Notes under the pieces: model-generated
The model's database searches: none
What the model was told of the DNA's origin: nothing
The model's input: only the letters and a program-made list of their open reading frames with translations
Program-made: the position numbers and the translations under genes
NCBI GenBank assembly: GCA_030407315.1
Contig: JALQPE010000317.1
Coordinates: 1-64,000, forward strand
From: Asparagopsis taxiformis
Lineage: Eukaryota > Rhodophyta > Florideophyceae > Bonnemaisoniales > Bonnemaisoniaceae
Reading direction: 5' to 3'
Length of the DNA: 64,000 nt
Shown: positions 20,331 through 30,093 of the stretch, piece by piece
How the letters are laid out: each line of letters begins with the position of its first letter
Numbering within the stretch: position 1 is the first letter of the stretch

Positions 20331-21890
20331 CTACAAACCTTCCAATCGGCGATCAAACTCACTCGTAAGGTCCTCTTGCACAGACTTTTGATCCAATATG
20401 TCCGCATCAGACGAATAGACCACATCTGAAGCTTGCACTACATTCGCCTTTTGCGCATACAAGTTCGATGCCGACAGTTTGCGCTCCAACTCGCGTGAAG
20501 GCCGCGCAATTGCCATTGAAGCAGCAGCCCTGGATTGGTTCCTGGCACGTATGTCAGAATTGATGCGTCGGTTTCGGAAAAAGCGCATCAATGGAATAAA
20601 CACGAATGACGCCGCATACGCAAAAAGTGCAGGATAAATCGACTTGACCGCTGCCAGTAATGAAGCTGCATCGCTTGTGACTGGTGTCATTCCAGCTATC
20701 ATGGATCCCAGAGTAACCACGCCCAAAACATTCACAACACCCAATCCGACTGTTAACGCTCTCTGAGAGCTATTCGCTTGCGAAAATTCAACTTCCTTTT
20801 CGACAAGTGACGGACCGGCGCCTTCCGATGCGCCCGATCCTCGACCAGCCAGTTCCACGTTCGGAAACTTGGACCCCGTGGTTGATAACGATGGGAAGAC
20901 ATAAATAATATCTCCATCATCCGTCACTTCTGGATGGCCTTGGAAACGCTGTAGAGCTGGTAAAACGTATGATTCGTCTATGTTGGTAGACGTTGAAGAA
21001 GGTTGGAATGATTCGGGAAGGTCTAGGAAAGGGGCCAGCTGTTCTGCAGTGACAGCACCGCGATTGGCACGAATAATGGCAGCGACCTTTCGCCATCTTC
21101 GATCTTCAAGAGACTCATTAGGATTACCGTCACCAAACACAAATGAATAAACAGCTTCTAGGAAAGACATTTCCTCTCTGGGTACGGATGTGTACATGGC
21201 TCTGCGACGCGTGTAGAACATGACGTCGAAAATGTCCGGAGCAAAGACGCGATTTGGCATGAAAAATGTGGTTGATGAGCTCCGTGAGCTGCTCCTGTCG
21301 TCATCACTGGATCGTGAGGAAGCTGCCAGAGCCGCAATTGCCAGAAAAGTGACGACTATGGAGAGAATGAGTAATGCGCCAAAAGATATACGAACTGCAG
21401 TGAAGAGAACTGGAAAGATTCGATTCCAAGTCATTCGCACAGATGCTCGAAACGAATTTGAGCGAAGAATAGAGCGAACATTAGAGGGAAAACGATACGC
21501 TAGTTGACCATCCTCTGTAACGTCAATTGCAGCACCGGTCAGTGAAGCCAGTTTCACAAGTTCGTCCTGTGCAACGTTGAGGTCAAGCCCGGCTGCAGCC
21601 GATATGTCCGGAATGGTGAGGCGTTGTTGGCGCGAAAGTTTCTCAACAGCTGAGATTACTTTATCATTGACGTCTTTGAGGTTTTGAGAAATTGGCGAGT
21701 CATCCGAAGCCATGGTGGCACATATTTTCGGGTGCGAATGGACCTGACGATGAGTTGGTTGTGCGACGGTGCGAAATGGGCGGTTCGAGATATAGCATAA
21801 TTGAGATTTGTGAGCGGAGCTTACACGGGGCAGAGAAAGAGGTATGGTGAACGCTGCGAGGCGATGCGGACATGGTCTGGCTCTCTTCAT
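20331..21890 (-). CDS. Plastid membrane protein, At5g03900-like
   Basis: The protein resembles the plant chloroplast protein At5g03900 along most of its length. It has two small winged-helix-like modules ending in LAYRFPSN and IIYVFPSL, a hydrophobic segment FGALLILSIVVTFLAIAALAAS, an acidic-serine stretch, the block FLEAVYSFVFGDGNPNE and a C-terminal pair of membrane segments (VGLGVVNVLGVVTLGS, IYPALFAYAASFVFIPLMRF). The N-terminus from 21890 (MKRARPCPHR) is basic, Ser/Pro-rich and suits a transit peptide, giving 519 residues. The frame extends further to 22121, but that part looks like leader. The plant gene carries an iron-sulfur-biosynthesis label whose basis I cannot verify; the molecular role is unknown. 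Confidence 0.8.
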   Translation of the reverse strand: MKRARPCPHRLAAFTIPLSLPRVSSAHKSQLCYISNRPFRTVAQPTHRQVHSHPKICATMASDDSPISQNLKDVNDKVISAVEKLSRQQRLTIPDISAAAGLDLNVAQDELVKLASLTGAAIDVTEDGQLAYRFPSNVRSILRSNSFRASVRMTWNRIFPVLFTAVRISFGALLILSIVVTFLAIAALAASSRSSDDDRSSSRSSSTTFFMPNRVFAPDIFDVMFYTRRRAMYTSVPREEMSFLEAVYSFVFGDGNPNESLEDRRWRKVAAIIRANRGAVTAEQLAPFLDLPESFQPSSTSTNIDESYVLPALQRFQGHPEVTDDGDIIYVFPSLSTTGSKFPNVELAGRGSGASEGAGPSLVEKEVEFSQANSSQRALTVGLGVVNVLGVVTLGSMIAGMTPVTSDAASLLAAVKSIYPALFAYAASFVFIPLMRFFRNRRINSDIRARNQSRAAASMAIARPSRELERKLSASNLYAQKANVVQASDVVYSSDADILDQKSVQEDLTSEFDRRLEGL

Positions 21891-22228
21891 GGTGGATGAG
21901 TTGACAAGGTTTGATGGGAGGAGAAGGGGGGATTGTTGTAGACGGATACTTGCGTGCTGTGAAGTACCCAAGCACATGATCGAGATGGATGGATCTGCGC
22001 TTTGAGATTTGAAAATATTTCTTTTTCTCCAAAAGTAAACGCACACGTGTCCCCCTTGTACGCTGTACCGAGTATAATGGCCAGCAATGGTGCCAGTAAA
22101 CTGACTGATGGATTCAAGCAAGATGCCATGTCAAGTTTGCTTCATCACATCATCGCGCAACGTCAAGTCTCAACAATCGATTTCATGCTGCTTCGTGCTC
22201 CATTCTACTAACCCATTTCCCCTTCGTC
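21891..22228. promoter_or_regulatory. Bidirectional promoter region with a CACGTG core
   Basis: 338 bases separate the start of the plastid protein from that of the CLC channel. A CACGTG core inside ACACGTGT lies at 22044-22049, about 155 bases from one start and 180 from the other, where a bZIP or bHLH factor could serve both genes. No TATA box was recognised. Confidence 0.4.
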
Positions 22229-24538
22229 ATGCGTCAAGCAGAAGAGAAGAGAGATCAACAGCAACTGCTGCCTGCAAACAATCACCAACCTCCACCACTT
22301 GCAATCCCAACATCTTTACCATCGCCACATAATCACCCCACCTCTGCTCACGTTGACGAAGTTCATTTCGCTTTTCTAGACGGGGCCCCTGAGACTCCGA
22401 GCAATCTCCGAGTATCCCCTTCTCCTTCTGGTACTGCATCCACACTTCCTCGTTTATCACGCCAACGAAGATATTCCCATGACCGTCTCCAACACCTTAC
22501 GGGAGCAGGTGCTCCAACCTCAGTTTTCAATCTTGCGCGCATTCTCGCTTTCCTCATTCTTCTGGGCATTATCCCCTCCACCATAATCTTCCTCGTGGAT
22601 CTCTCAGTCCACAATATTTTCAAGGCACGCGAAGAACTATCCGTTCACAATTCTGGTCCAGTCCTGGGTTTCTTTCTCTACATCTTGACCGGCTTGTTTC
22701 TTTGTCTCGTTTCAACATTTGTCTGCCACATCTGGTCCCCGGATGCAGAGGGCTCCGGTATCCCCCACATGAAATCACTCATGTCAGGCTTTTACGACAA
22801 AGTAAAGCCCTCCCTCTCACTTTGGACATTGCTAGCAAAGGGAGTTGGTCTTGTCTGCGCAATTGGGGGTGGTCTTCCTGTTGGATGGGAAGGTCCCAAT
22901 GTACATATATCATGTATTGTCGCCCATCACCTCTCCCGTCTTCCACCCTTTCGACCCCTGCGTCGCGACCGCGCAATTCGCATGCAGATCATGTCATGTG
23001 CGTGTGCAGTTGGACTTGCGTCTTCGTTCGGTACTCCCATTGGTGGTGTGCTCTACGCATTAGAAACCACTTCATCATTCTATCTAGTGCCAACGTTCTG
23101 GAAGTGTATGTTCTCAACCTTAGCCGGTTCGGTTGTGTATGATTTGCTGTACAAGACTCCGCTGGTTGAAGCTTTCTCCGATACAACCTTTCATAATGAG
23201 GATTATAATCGTACTCAGCTTTTTGCCTTCGTCTTTCTAGGTGTGCTGCTCGGCGTTCTTGGTGCCTTCTTCGTCCGGTGCGTTCATTCTGTGTATATTC
23301 TACGAAGAAATAGGCTGCCTGGTACCAATCGATATGTGCTGCTCAGTGTGGTCGGATTTATTGCCGCCGTTGTTCAGTATCCCCTCCATCTTTTCCGTCT
23401 CGATCCCCGACGAGCCATTAATGAATTCTTTTCCGCCGATAATATGGAGAGTCTATCATCTTTGGATGTCGCCTTATTGGTACTGATAAAGTTTCCTCTC
23501 ATCGTCATTTCAATTGGACTCCCTGTTCCAGCTGGTGTATTCATACCCTGCTTCTTGCTGGGTTCAGGTCTTGGAAGATTATACGGCGAATTTCTTCGAT
23601 TGCTCTTCGGTGCGGAGTTCGTCCCTGGGGGGTATGCAGTTGTCGGAGCTGCAGCTTTTACGGCGGGTGTGACAAGAGCCTTGTCAGTTGCGGTGGTAAT
23701 CTTTGAAGTAACTGGCCAGCTGAAGCACATGGTTCCCACGTTGGCAGCGGTCTTGATATCTGTAATTGTTGCGAACGGTATCAATCGTTCTTTATATGAT
23801 ACGCTAATCATCATGAAAGAACTGCCATATATGCCACATATGCGTCGCGATCGCTCTCCACTGCAGAAAGTACATCAGGTGATGCGGACAAACGTCGTTG
23901 CTCTGCAAGAAATGACAACGTTGGGGGATATTCGTACCACTCTCGACACATATACGGGCTTTGATTCATTTCCGGTGATTACACCATCGGGGCTATTTTT
24001 AGGTTCCGTTCGTCGGAGAACACTACTGAACCTGATGAATAAGCGCACTAGTCCAGGCGCTATCTCAGATCCTGTTAGTGTTGTGCGATCAGGATCTCTG
24101 AGACGACCTCTAGCCGACATCAACGACCTGGAAGAAAAAGCGAGTCTAACAGAGAATCCAGAGAATTTGCAATCGAACGATACTCAAGACGTTACTGAGA
24201 AGAATGACACTTCCGAACAAGTGGAACCCTCAGCGGAAAATCACGGTGATATCGGAGAGACGGGCTACGCACCAGCGGCCGAAACACGAAATGGTATTCC
24301 TTCCTATGGACAAAATACAGAAACGAGGCTTGAACCCGACCTCAGTCCTCTGGTGGTTACTGCAAATACTACTCTAAGTCAACTGCATTTTATGTTTGTA
24401 ATGTTGATGCCAACTCATGCCTACGTTTTAATTAGCGGCGTCCTGCGAGGTATTGTAACAAGAGGGGATATTGTTCAAAGCGGGACAAACGTTGATACAG
24501 TGAACGATTTGGAGATGCGCGAACTGCCAGCTTCATGA
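22229..24538 (+). CDS. CLC-family chloride channel with CBS domains
   Basis: A 769-residue CLC protein. Family signatures are present in order: GSGIP (175-179), GWEGP with the gating glutamate E221, FGTPIGGVLYALETTS (268-282) and PAGVFIP further on. After the membrane domain come two CBS regions separated by an acidic, Ser/Thr-rich linker. The position that holds the proton glutamate in Cl-/H+ exchangers is T280, and the local sequence resembles animal channel-type CLCs (IEVTS) rather than exchangers (LEEVS). This suggests a chloride channel, plausibly at the plasma membrane; both points are inference. The N-terminal 95 residues are low-complexity cytosolic sequence. Confidence 0.93.
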   Translation: MRQAEEKRDQQQLLPANNHQPPPLAIPTSLPSPHNHPTSAHVDEVHFAFLDGAPETPSNLRVSPSPSGTASTLPRLSRQRRYSHDRLQHLTGAGAPTSVFNLARILAFLILLGIIPSTIIFLVDLSVHNIFKAREELSVHNSGPVLGFFLYILTGLFLCLVSTFVCHIWSPDAEGSGIPHMKSLMSGFYDKVKPSLSLWTLLAKGVGLVCAIGGGLPVGWEGPNVHISCIVAHHLSRLPPFRPLRRDRAIRMQIMSCACAVGLASSFGTPIGGVLYALETTSSFYLVPTFWKCMFSTLAGSVVYDLLYKTPLVEAFSDTTFHNEDYNRTQLFAFVFLGVLLGVLGAFFVRCVHSVYILRRNRLPGTNRYVLLSVVGFIAAVVQYPLHLFRLDPRRAINEFFSADNMESLSSLDVALLVLIKFPLIVISIGLPVPAGVFIPCFLLGSGLGRLYGEFLRLLFGAEFVPGGYAVVGAAAFTAGVTRALSVAVVIFEVTGQLKHMVPTLAAVLISVIVANGINRSLYDTLIIMKELPYMPHMRRDRSPLQKVHQVMRTNVVALQEMTTLGDIRTTLDTYTGFDSFPVITPSGLFLGSVRRRTLLNLMNKRTSPGAISDPVSVVRSGSLRRPLADINDLEEKASLTENPENLQSNDTQDVTEKNDTSEQVEPSAENHGDIGETGYAPAAETRNGIPSYGQNTETRLEPDLSPLVVTANTTLSQLHFMFVMLMPTHAYVLISGVLRGIVTRGDIVQSGTNVDTVNDLEMRELPAS

Positions 24539-24610
24539 TCCCTCCTCTGCACAGAAGTAAAAATCTTTACATCGATATATTCGAAGAATCACGACGAGCG
24601 TACTCAACTT

Positions 24611-27600
24611 TCAACTGAACCAACGTAAAAAGTTTGGTTCGTATGAGCCGCTGGTACGAGCGCTCTCTTCATCAGAAACAAGGCTGACTATCGGAACATC
24701 GTTTTTTGGTTTCCCGCGAACGTCACTAGAACGTGCATCAGCCTGGCGAGTTTCGCCATTAGCGAGAGATGAAGAATTGTTGGCGGTCGCTTCAAGGAGA
24801 TACCTCAACGGGCCTCCAGCTCCATTAGATATTGCCTTTTTCTTTGGCTCACTTGATTTTCCTTGACTACCTGGACTTCGTGAGCCCTTCTTCTTTCGTA
24901 TACCTTCGGCGGAACTCCCAACGGATTTTCTTCGCAGGTGCGGACTCTCTCCATCTCTCCGAGACTTCTCTTCCCTCCGCGCCTTTCCCTGTTTGCTATC
25001 CATACTTCTCCGTGGCGAAGACTTCAGGACATTGTGTGAATACCTCCACTCAGATTCGCATCCTCCTCCAATATCCTCATCGCTGAGGTCATAATCATAG
25101 GGCCCATCTTGACGTGAAGCTGAAGCTTCTGTTGATCTATGCTGCACCTGTAAAGCCACAGACTCATATTTTTTGGCCTTCGCACATCGCTGCTCCTCTA
25201 CCCTATCAGTCCGATTCTTGGACCTGAACATGAATGCATCTCTTGACTGTCTTTTCCCAGACCCAGATCCACCTCCTAAATCCTCCTCACTTGAATCATA
25301 TGCCTGTGTTGAGAGCCCAAATCTGTCCTGTTCCAGAGGTAAATTCCTCGGACCCTTTCTCTCGTTGGTGTTTCCAAACCTCATCTTGAGGATTCCTTTT
25401 TGTGAAGGTGGCTTGAATGGTTTGCTACTCAAAGGCCTTCCACCAGATTCACACCCTCTCCCAAGTTCTTCGTCGCTAGAGTCAAACATTTCTGTGCGTC
25501 TTCGACTCGAAGAACCAAATCTACTTCGCTTGAGCGAAGAACTGCCAGGATCTTCTGTAACAAGTCTACGAGTCGACCCGTGTTTGTCAGTCAATTGCAG
25601 TGAAGGGGACTTGTACGTATCTGCTGAAACTCTCTTTCCCGACGCCCATCCTCCACCCAGATCTTCCTCGCTTGACTCGTAACCTGCAACACGAAGATGA
25701 GATGAGGATCCCATTGAATTACGCTTCAGTTTAGCACCTGCATCTACTTGTTTTGACTCAAATCTTCGCAATGTCTTCCCAGGTTCAACGATTTTCCGCA
25801 ATGGAGATGTGGCATAACTACTTTCCAAAAGTCCTTCACTAGATTCTTGACCCCCTCCGAGCTCTTCGTCGCTGAAATCATACCGTGGATCCGGGCGCTT
25901 TGTTTTGCGCTTCATTCCAACGGACGACGAGCCATTGGCCACAGGCAGCTTCGCGATTTTCGCTTCTTTCCCATTGGGCTGGGCTGTTTTGGTTTTCGCA
26001 TCTTTGTCTTCTTGCTTCATGGATGCTTGAGTAGGCCTCCGAGATACTTCACCAGAAACCACATTCGCCTTCACCACACTTCGGTTCGAGGGCACATCTA
26101 GTCTCCTGCTACCTTTTGTCTGAGACAAAGCCACTGTTGTTGGTCCTTTGTCTGTAGCTGACTTATCGTTGCCATTTCGTGGTATAGTTTGGTTGACAGA
26201 GACACCTTCGTGGTTTCTTTCGGAGTCTGAAGTTTTTCCCTTCGCACTGCCCAACTTCTTCTCGTGCTTTCTGTTACTACCCACACCCTTCGCACCTGCG
26301 ACATTACGGTTATGACTCGAGAACACTTCCAACTGATTGGTGCGTTGCTTTGGTGCCTTTGCTGAATATTTCTCTATCACCTCTTCCTCATCACTCGAGG
26401 AGTCCTCCATCATTTTCGCCGACGACCTGATACCGCTAAAACTTCTTCTCTTCATTGTCGACGCTTCGTCTCGTCGATTACCTTTTGGGATATCACTACG
26501 CCGTCGCCTCTTGACAGGAAGTACCTCATCAACGTCGCTTTCACTCTCGACTTTGTTTTTCCTTGCAGCTCGTTCCTTTCTCTTTTTGATCTTCGCATCG
26601 CTCAGGACAGGCTTCTTCTTGCCTTCCATTGCCCACTCCGGGCCGTTATTGTAACCATAGTCAAAAAAGAGTTCTTCGTTTTTCTCTATATTCCGCTTTG
26701 CGTAAAGCCCCACACGGACATCCCCTCCCACCCGCTTGATTTTAGCTTCGCAATTCGGCGTCTGACTGTGATTGCAAAAGCGAAGCTTGTTACCCAATCG
26801 AGTGGAGTCAACGGCGAATCCTGTCGTGATGTTGAACAGGAAGGAATAATTGACCTCGTCATAAACTCTACCGCGGCACTCCGCTTCAGATTGCGCGATG
26901 ACTTCGCCGACATACTCGCCAATGATATCACCCTTAGGGATATTGGATCCTGCAAACGCGCCCCACCCATGAACAGTGGACCGGCCTACAACTGTCCTGT
27001 GACGATCACCCATGAGTAGTCCAATGTTTCGACAGCTGCGAGAGCTTTGCGATTGGGGCAATATTTCTTTGCAGTCAAGACATGAACGACATAGATCAGG
27101 ATCACATTCCCTTCCTGCAGAATAACAAACACAAGCATTGGAAGTACAAGCAATAGCAGACTTGCAAAAACATCCCCTGAAAGCGTTGCGACAAGACGAA
27201 GTCCCTTCTGTTCGCCGGTTGCCAGCACGTAGACTGTTGCAATGACAATACTTTTCACAGTTAACACCGGTCTGGATACAGATGCAGTTTTCCGCTGTGC
27301 AGCTACCCTCATGCTTACATGGAACGTAGTCCAGTCGACGGCCGCGTTTCATGGCTTCCGATTCCGCCTTAGAACAGCTCTGCCGCGATGCTTTGGCCTT
27401 ATCCTTCCAATTCTTTTTCGTACGAGGCGCAGAAGGTTTCATGCGCTGCGCTACAGCAGGAGGGGGGACACCAAGGCGGTCAACAAACAATTCCTGGGCA
27501 ATGAGACCGATTCGAGAACATGTTGGATATAGTTCTGAGGGAACGGAAAACAACGTGCAGCGCAATACTGCGCAAATACGACAATAATCTTCCCCGTAGA

Positions 27601-28759
27601 CGTCGAACAATTCTTTCACCAACTTTTCGAGATCTTCGAGCAAGCTTTCGTTTCTACGCAAACGAGAGAGCCATGCTGCGTCCTGAGACTCGTTCTTTCG
27701 GGAAAACCAACAGTTTCCATTTGTCGAATCTTCACACTTTGCCTCTAAATCCACTACATCCTTTGAAGGTTTCATATCTTTTCGAGATCGATCTGGGATA
27801 TTGACAGGAAGTTTGCGTCCTCCTAGCTCATGAAGAGGACAATCATAGGTATAACACTGGCGGCAGAACATAACCCTTATAGAATCACTCTTCAAAACTT
27901 CACTAGAGCTCGGCTTGATCTGGCCACTGATAAACTTTTTGAGCTCAACTTGATGCTGTGCCTGGATGCGATCATGTTCATCCAGCTGTTTCCATCGTTT
28001 GGTTCTACTTGTAATGTTTGCATGATAGGCAAACAGAACAGTCGGGGACTGAAGACCGAACGCTTTAGCGACAGGAACGGCAAGTTGTTTGTTGAAACCA
28101 GATTTATAGGTGTCCTGAATTTTCACAAGAGCGGCACGCTTCGCAGCCCTGTCCCAAGCAGGGTAGGAATACTTTTCCCAATCAGCTTCAGTATTGGTGG
28201 GTGGAAGGGAATGGGCATTTTCATACATGCCATTGGTAGTGGAATCGTTCATATCCGAGAGTTGCTCGTCAAGGGAAGAAGAATCGGAGTCGTCTGCATA
28301 CTGGGCGGCTTCAACGTCGGAATCGTCATTGTCCTCGTCATCGGAACCGGTGAGAAGAGCTACAGCAAGCGAGTTGGATGACTTGAGATGGGCATCTGAT
28401 TCGCCAAGATAGGGTACGAAAAAGTCGCGACAACAATCGGTGGGAACGCGCATATTGCCATGAACTCTAACCCACGAAAGCCCGCTGGGTGGAGTTGGAA
28501 CGGAAGGAATTGAAACAGGAGTTTGCGCATGTTTGGAAACGGCAGCGGCTGCTTTTGCAGCTGGGCAGGTTGGCGGAGTCGAATCGGATAGTTGATGAGA
28601 GGTGCCGAGAATTGGGGCGCGTTGCAAATTGTGTCGAATTTTATGCTGTCTGGCTTGCTGCTGCTCGAGTCTGGTTTGGGAAAGTACGTTTTCTGCGTAG
28701 CGGCGAATTTGGTTGAATGGAGGAAGTGGATTGGGCTCCTCCGTCGGTGTGATGCCCAT
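24611..28759 (-). CDS. E(z)-type histone H3K27 methyltransferase with a repeated C-terminal extension
   Basis: The 1382-residue protein contains a pre-SET CXC domain (about residues 483-570, many CxC and CxxxC pairs) followed by a SET domain (about 585-705). The SET domain includes HGWGAFAGSNIPKGDIIGEY, RFCNHSQTPNC and FFDYGYNNG. The CXC-SET order is that of Enhancer of zeste, the catalytic subunit of PRC2, which methylates H3K27. An acidic, low-complexity N-terminal region precedes a part that may contact other PRC2 subunits. Beyond the SET domain lies an unusual tail of about 675 residues, basic and serine-rich. It carries five copies of an acidic motif [YF][DE]xS[DE]E[DE][LI]G[GR]G at about residues 968, 1035, 1100, 1162 and 1231. 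Usual E(z) proteins end at or just after SET. Confidence 0.92.
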   Translation of the reverse strand: MGITPTEEPNPLPPFNQIRRYAENVLSQTRLEQQQARQHKIRHNLQRAPILGTSHQLSDSTPPTCPAAKAAAAVSKHAQTPVSIPSVPTPPSGLSWVRVHGNMRVPTDCCRDFFVPYLGESDAHLKSSNSLAVALLTGSDDEDNDDSDVEAAQYADDSDSSSLDEQLSDMNDSTTNGMYENAHSLPPTNTEADWEKYSYPAWDRAAKRAALVKIQDTYKSGFNKQLAVPVAKAFGLQSPTVLFAYHANITSRTKRWKQLDEHDRIQAQHQVELKKFISGQIKPSSSEVLKSDSIRVMFCRQCYTYDCPLHELGGRKLPVNIPDRSRKDMKPSKDVVDLEAKCEDSTNGNCWFSRKNESQDAAWLSRLRRNESLLEDLEKLVKELFDVYGEDYCRICAVLRCTLFSVPSELYPTCSRIGLIAQELFVDRLGVPPPAVAQRMKPSAPRTKKNWKDKAKASRQSCSKAESEAMKRGRRLDYVPCKHEGSCTAENCICIQTGVNCEKYCHCNSLRAGNRRTEGTSSCRNAFRGCFCKSAIACTSNACVCYSAGRECDPDLCRSCLDCKEILPQSQSSRSCRNIGLLMGDRHRTVVGRSTVHGWGAFAGSNIPKGDIIGEYVGEVIAQSEAECRGRVYDEVNYSFLFNITTGFAVDSTRLGNKLRFCNHSQTPNCEAKIKRVGGDVRVGLYAKRNIEKNEELFFDYGYNNGPEWAMEGKKKPVLSDAKIKKRKERAARKNKVESESDVDEVLPVKRRRRSDIPKGNRRDEASTMKRRSFSGIRSSAKMMEDSSSDEEEVIEKYSAKAPKQRTNQLEVFSSHNRNVAGAKGVGSNRKHEKKLGSAKGKTSDSERNHEGVSVNQTIPRNGNDKSATDKGPTTVALSQTKGSRRLDVPSNRSVVKANVVSGEVSRRPTQASMKQEDKDAKTKTAQPNGKEAKIAKLPVANGSSSVGMKRKTKRPDPRYDFSDEELGGGQESSEGLLESSYATSPLRKIVEPGKTLRRFESKQVDAGAKLKRNSMGSSSHLRVAGYESSEEDLGGGWASGKRVSADTYKSPSLQLTDKHGSTRRLVTEDPGSSSLKRSRFGSSSRRRTEMFDSSDEELGRGCESGGRPLSSKPFKPPSQKGILKMRFGNTNERKGPRNLPLEQDRFGLSTQAYDSSEEDLGGGSGSGKRQSRDAFMFRSKNRTDRVEEQRCAKAKKYESVALQVQHRSTEASASRQDGPYDYDLSDEDIGGGCESEWRYSHNVLKSSPRRSMDSKQGKARREEKSRRDGESPHLRRKSVGSSAEGIRKKKGSRSPGSQGKSSEPKKKAISNGAGGPLRYLLEATANNSSSLANGETRQADARSSDVRGKPKNDVPIVSLVSDEESARTSGSYEPNFLRWFS

Positions 28760-29090
28760 GCAGATGAAATGTCGGAAGCGCTGACGAGTGAAGGTGTGTG
28801 TAAAAGAGAGTTAGGTTGTTAGTGGCGAAAGGGTGGTTGCTGTTTGGTTGAGCAGGGCATCTAATAGATCATGACAGAGTGGCGGGGGAGGGCGGAATGG
28901 CGACGGCTGGGAGGACTGGGGGAGAGGAGGAAAGGGAAGTGAGGTGTTGTAGAGTGCGGTGAAAGTAGTTTTATGTTGACTGCTACGAGAGAGTGGGAGT
29001 CGATGATAAAATTGACGCGGGAAACGATTTAAGATGGGAGCGTTTGTTTTTCAATTGATGAATTTTCAAGAAATATAGTCGTAAAATGTT
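28760..29090. other. Upstream region of the E(z)-like gene
   Basis: 331 bases with purine-rich runs (GGGGGAGGGCGG, GGAGAGGAGGAAAGG) between the E(z)-like start and the 3' end of the small secreted protein gene. No gene was seen. Confidence 0.35.
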
Positions 29091-29462
29091 CTAAGCGACT
29101 TTTGTTGGCGTAACATGTTTGACCACTCGACGTGCATCAAAGGTACATTTGCATCGATCGGTTTCGTGCGGCCTTGGCTTGATGACGCTACCGTCCTGAT
29201 TGAGTATGCACTTGTGCAATCCAAGCGACTGCGATTTAACGCAGGTGTGAGTGGCCCATCTTGCATCGATGCATTCGTAACCAGGGCCGCAGATGTGAAA
29301 GGTGCACCAGGACGGATCGCCGGCGGGTTTTGCGCACAGACTTGGGGTCGGATTGGTTGCACGCAGACGACAGGGGCAGGTTTCTTCCACCACGACGGAT
29401 TTGGCGGCTAGCGCCAGTGCGAGGAGGATGAGGGAGACGAGTGGCGTTGCGAGACGATTCAT
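29091..29462 (-). CDS. Small secreted cysteine-rich protein
   Basis: A 123-residue protein with a clear signal peptide (PLVSLILLALALAAK, about residues 6-21) and ten cysteines in the mature part, in an arrangement beginning CPC and including CGPGYEC and CKC. The even cysteine number suggests five disulfides. A TATAAAAG box on the coding strand at 29520-29527 lies about 60 bases upstream of the start and supports transcription. I cannot assign a family; a cell-wall or defence role would be a guess. Confidence 0.65.
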   Translation of the reverse strand: MNRLATPLVSLILLALALAAKSVVVEETCPCRLRATNPTPSLCAKPAGDPSWCTFHICGPGYECIDARWATHTCVKSQSLGLHKCILNQDGSVIKPRPHETDRCKCTFDARRVVKHVTPTKVA

Positions 29463-30093
29463 GTTGCTGGTGATTGTATGCTATGTGCACGGACGGACTG
29501 GGTGATAGACGATGCGACGCTTTTATACATATCGACAGACGGGAAGAGGCTGGGGTTCTCGAGAGAGATGGAGGGATGACGACAGATGGGCAATGTCGCT
29601 AGATTGGGATTGAAAAGCAAGTTGAGCAGGCGAGAGAAATATTTATCAACTAGGGACGATGAAGAAGAACGAGTTGGTCGAGCGAGAGCAGCTCATGTAT
29701 ACAACAACGGGACATGTATGACGGATATAAATTAAATGTGAATTTTTGAAAGTGTTTTTAATATTTTAAAAATACATGACGGACAGATGAGGAGACGGCG
29801 ACAGTGTGTCATAAGATCAGTGACGAATGCGCCAATGAAAATGCAGCACGACTGCATCATTGGGCAGTTTGGTAGGCGATCATCGATGAGATGCGATGCG
29901 ACGCAATGCGAGGCGAAGCGCGCCGAGAAGATACGATATCAGTATCGGGAAGGTGCACACCATATCTAACCGACCGCTATTAATTTCATTCATTTATCAC
30001 TGTACGCATCCCATCTTCAATTGTCTACTTAAAGCCCACATACACTGTCGCCAGCCAGCCAGTCCAGTCCACCACCCCCGCACACCAGCCATC
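29463..30093. promoter_or_regulatory. Divergent promoter region, small secreted protein and copper transporter
   Basis: Contains the TATAAAAG box (coding strand) of the leftward gene at 29520-29527, an AT-rich run at 29720-29775 and a short degenerate GCGATGCGA-type repeat at about 29882-29920. No gene is supported. Confidence 0.45.
29520..29527 (-). promoter_or_regulatory. TATA box of the small secreted protein gene
   Basis: TATAAAAG on the minus strand, about 60 bases upstream of the ATG at 29462. Confidence 0.5.
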
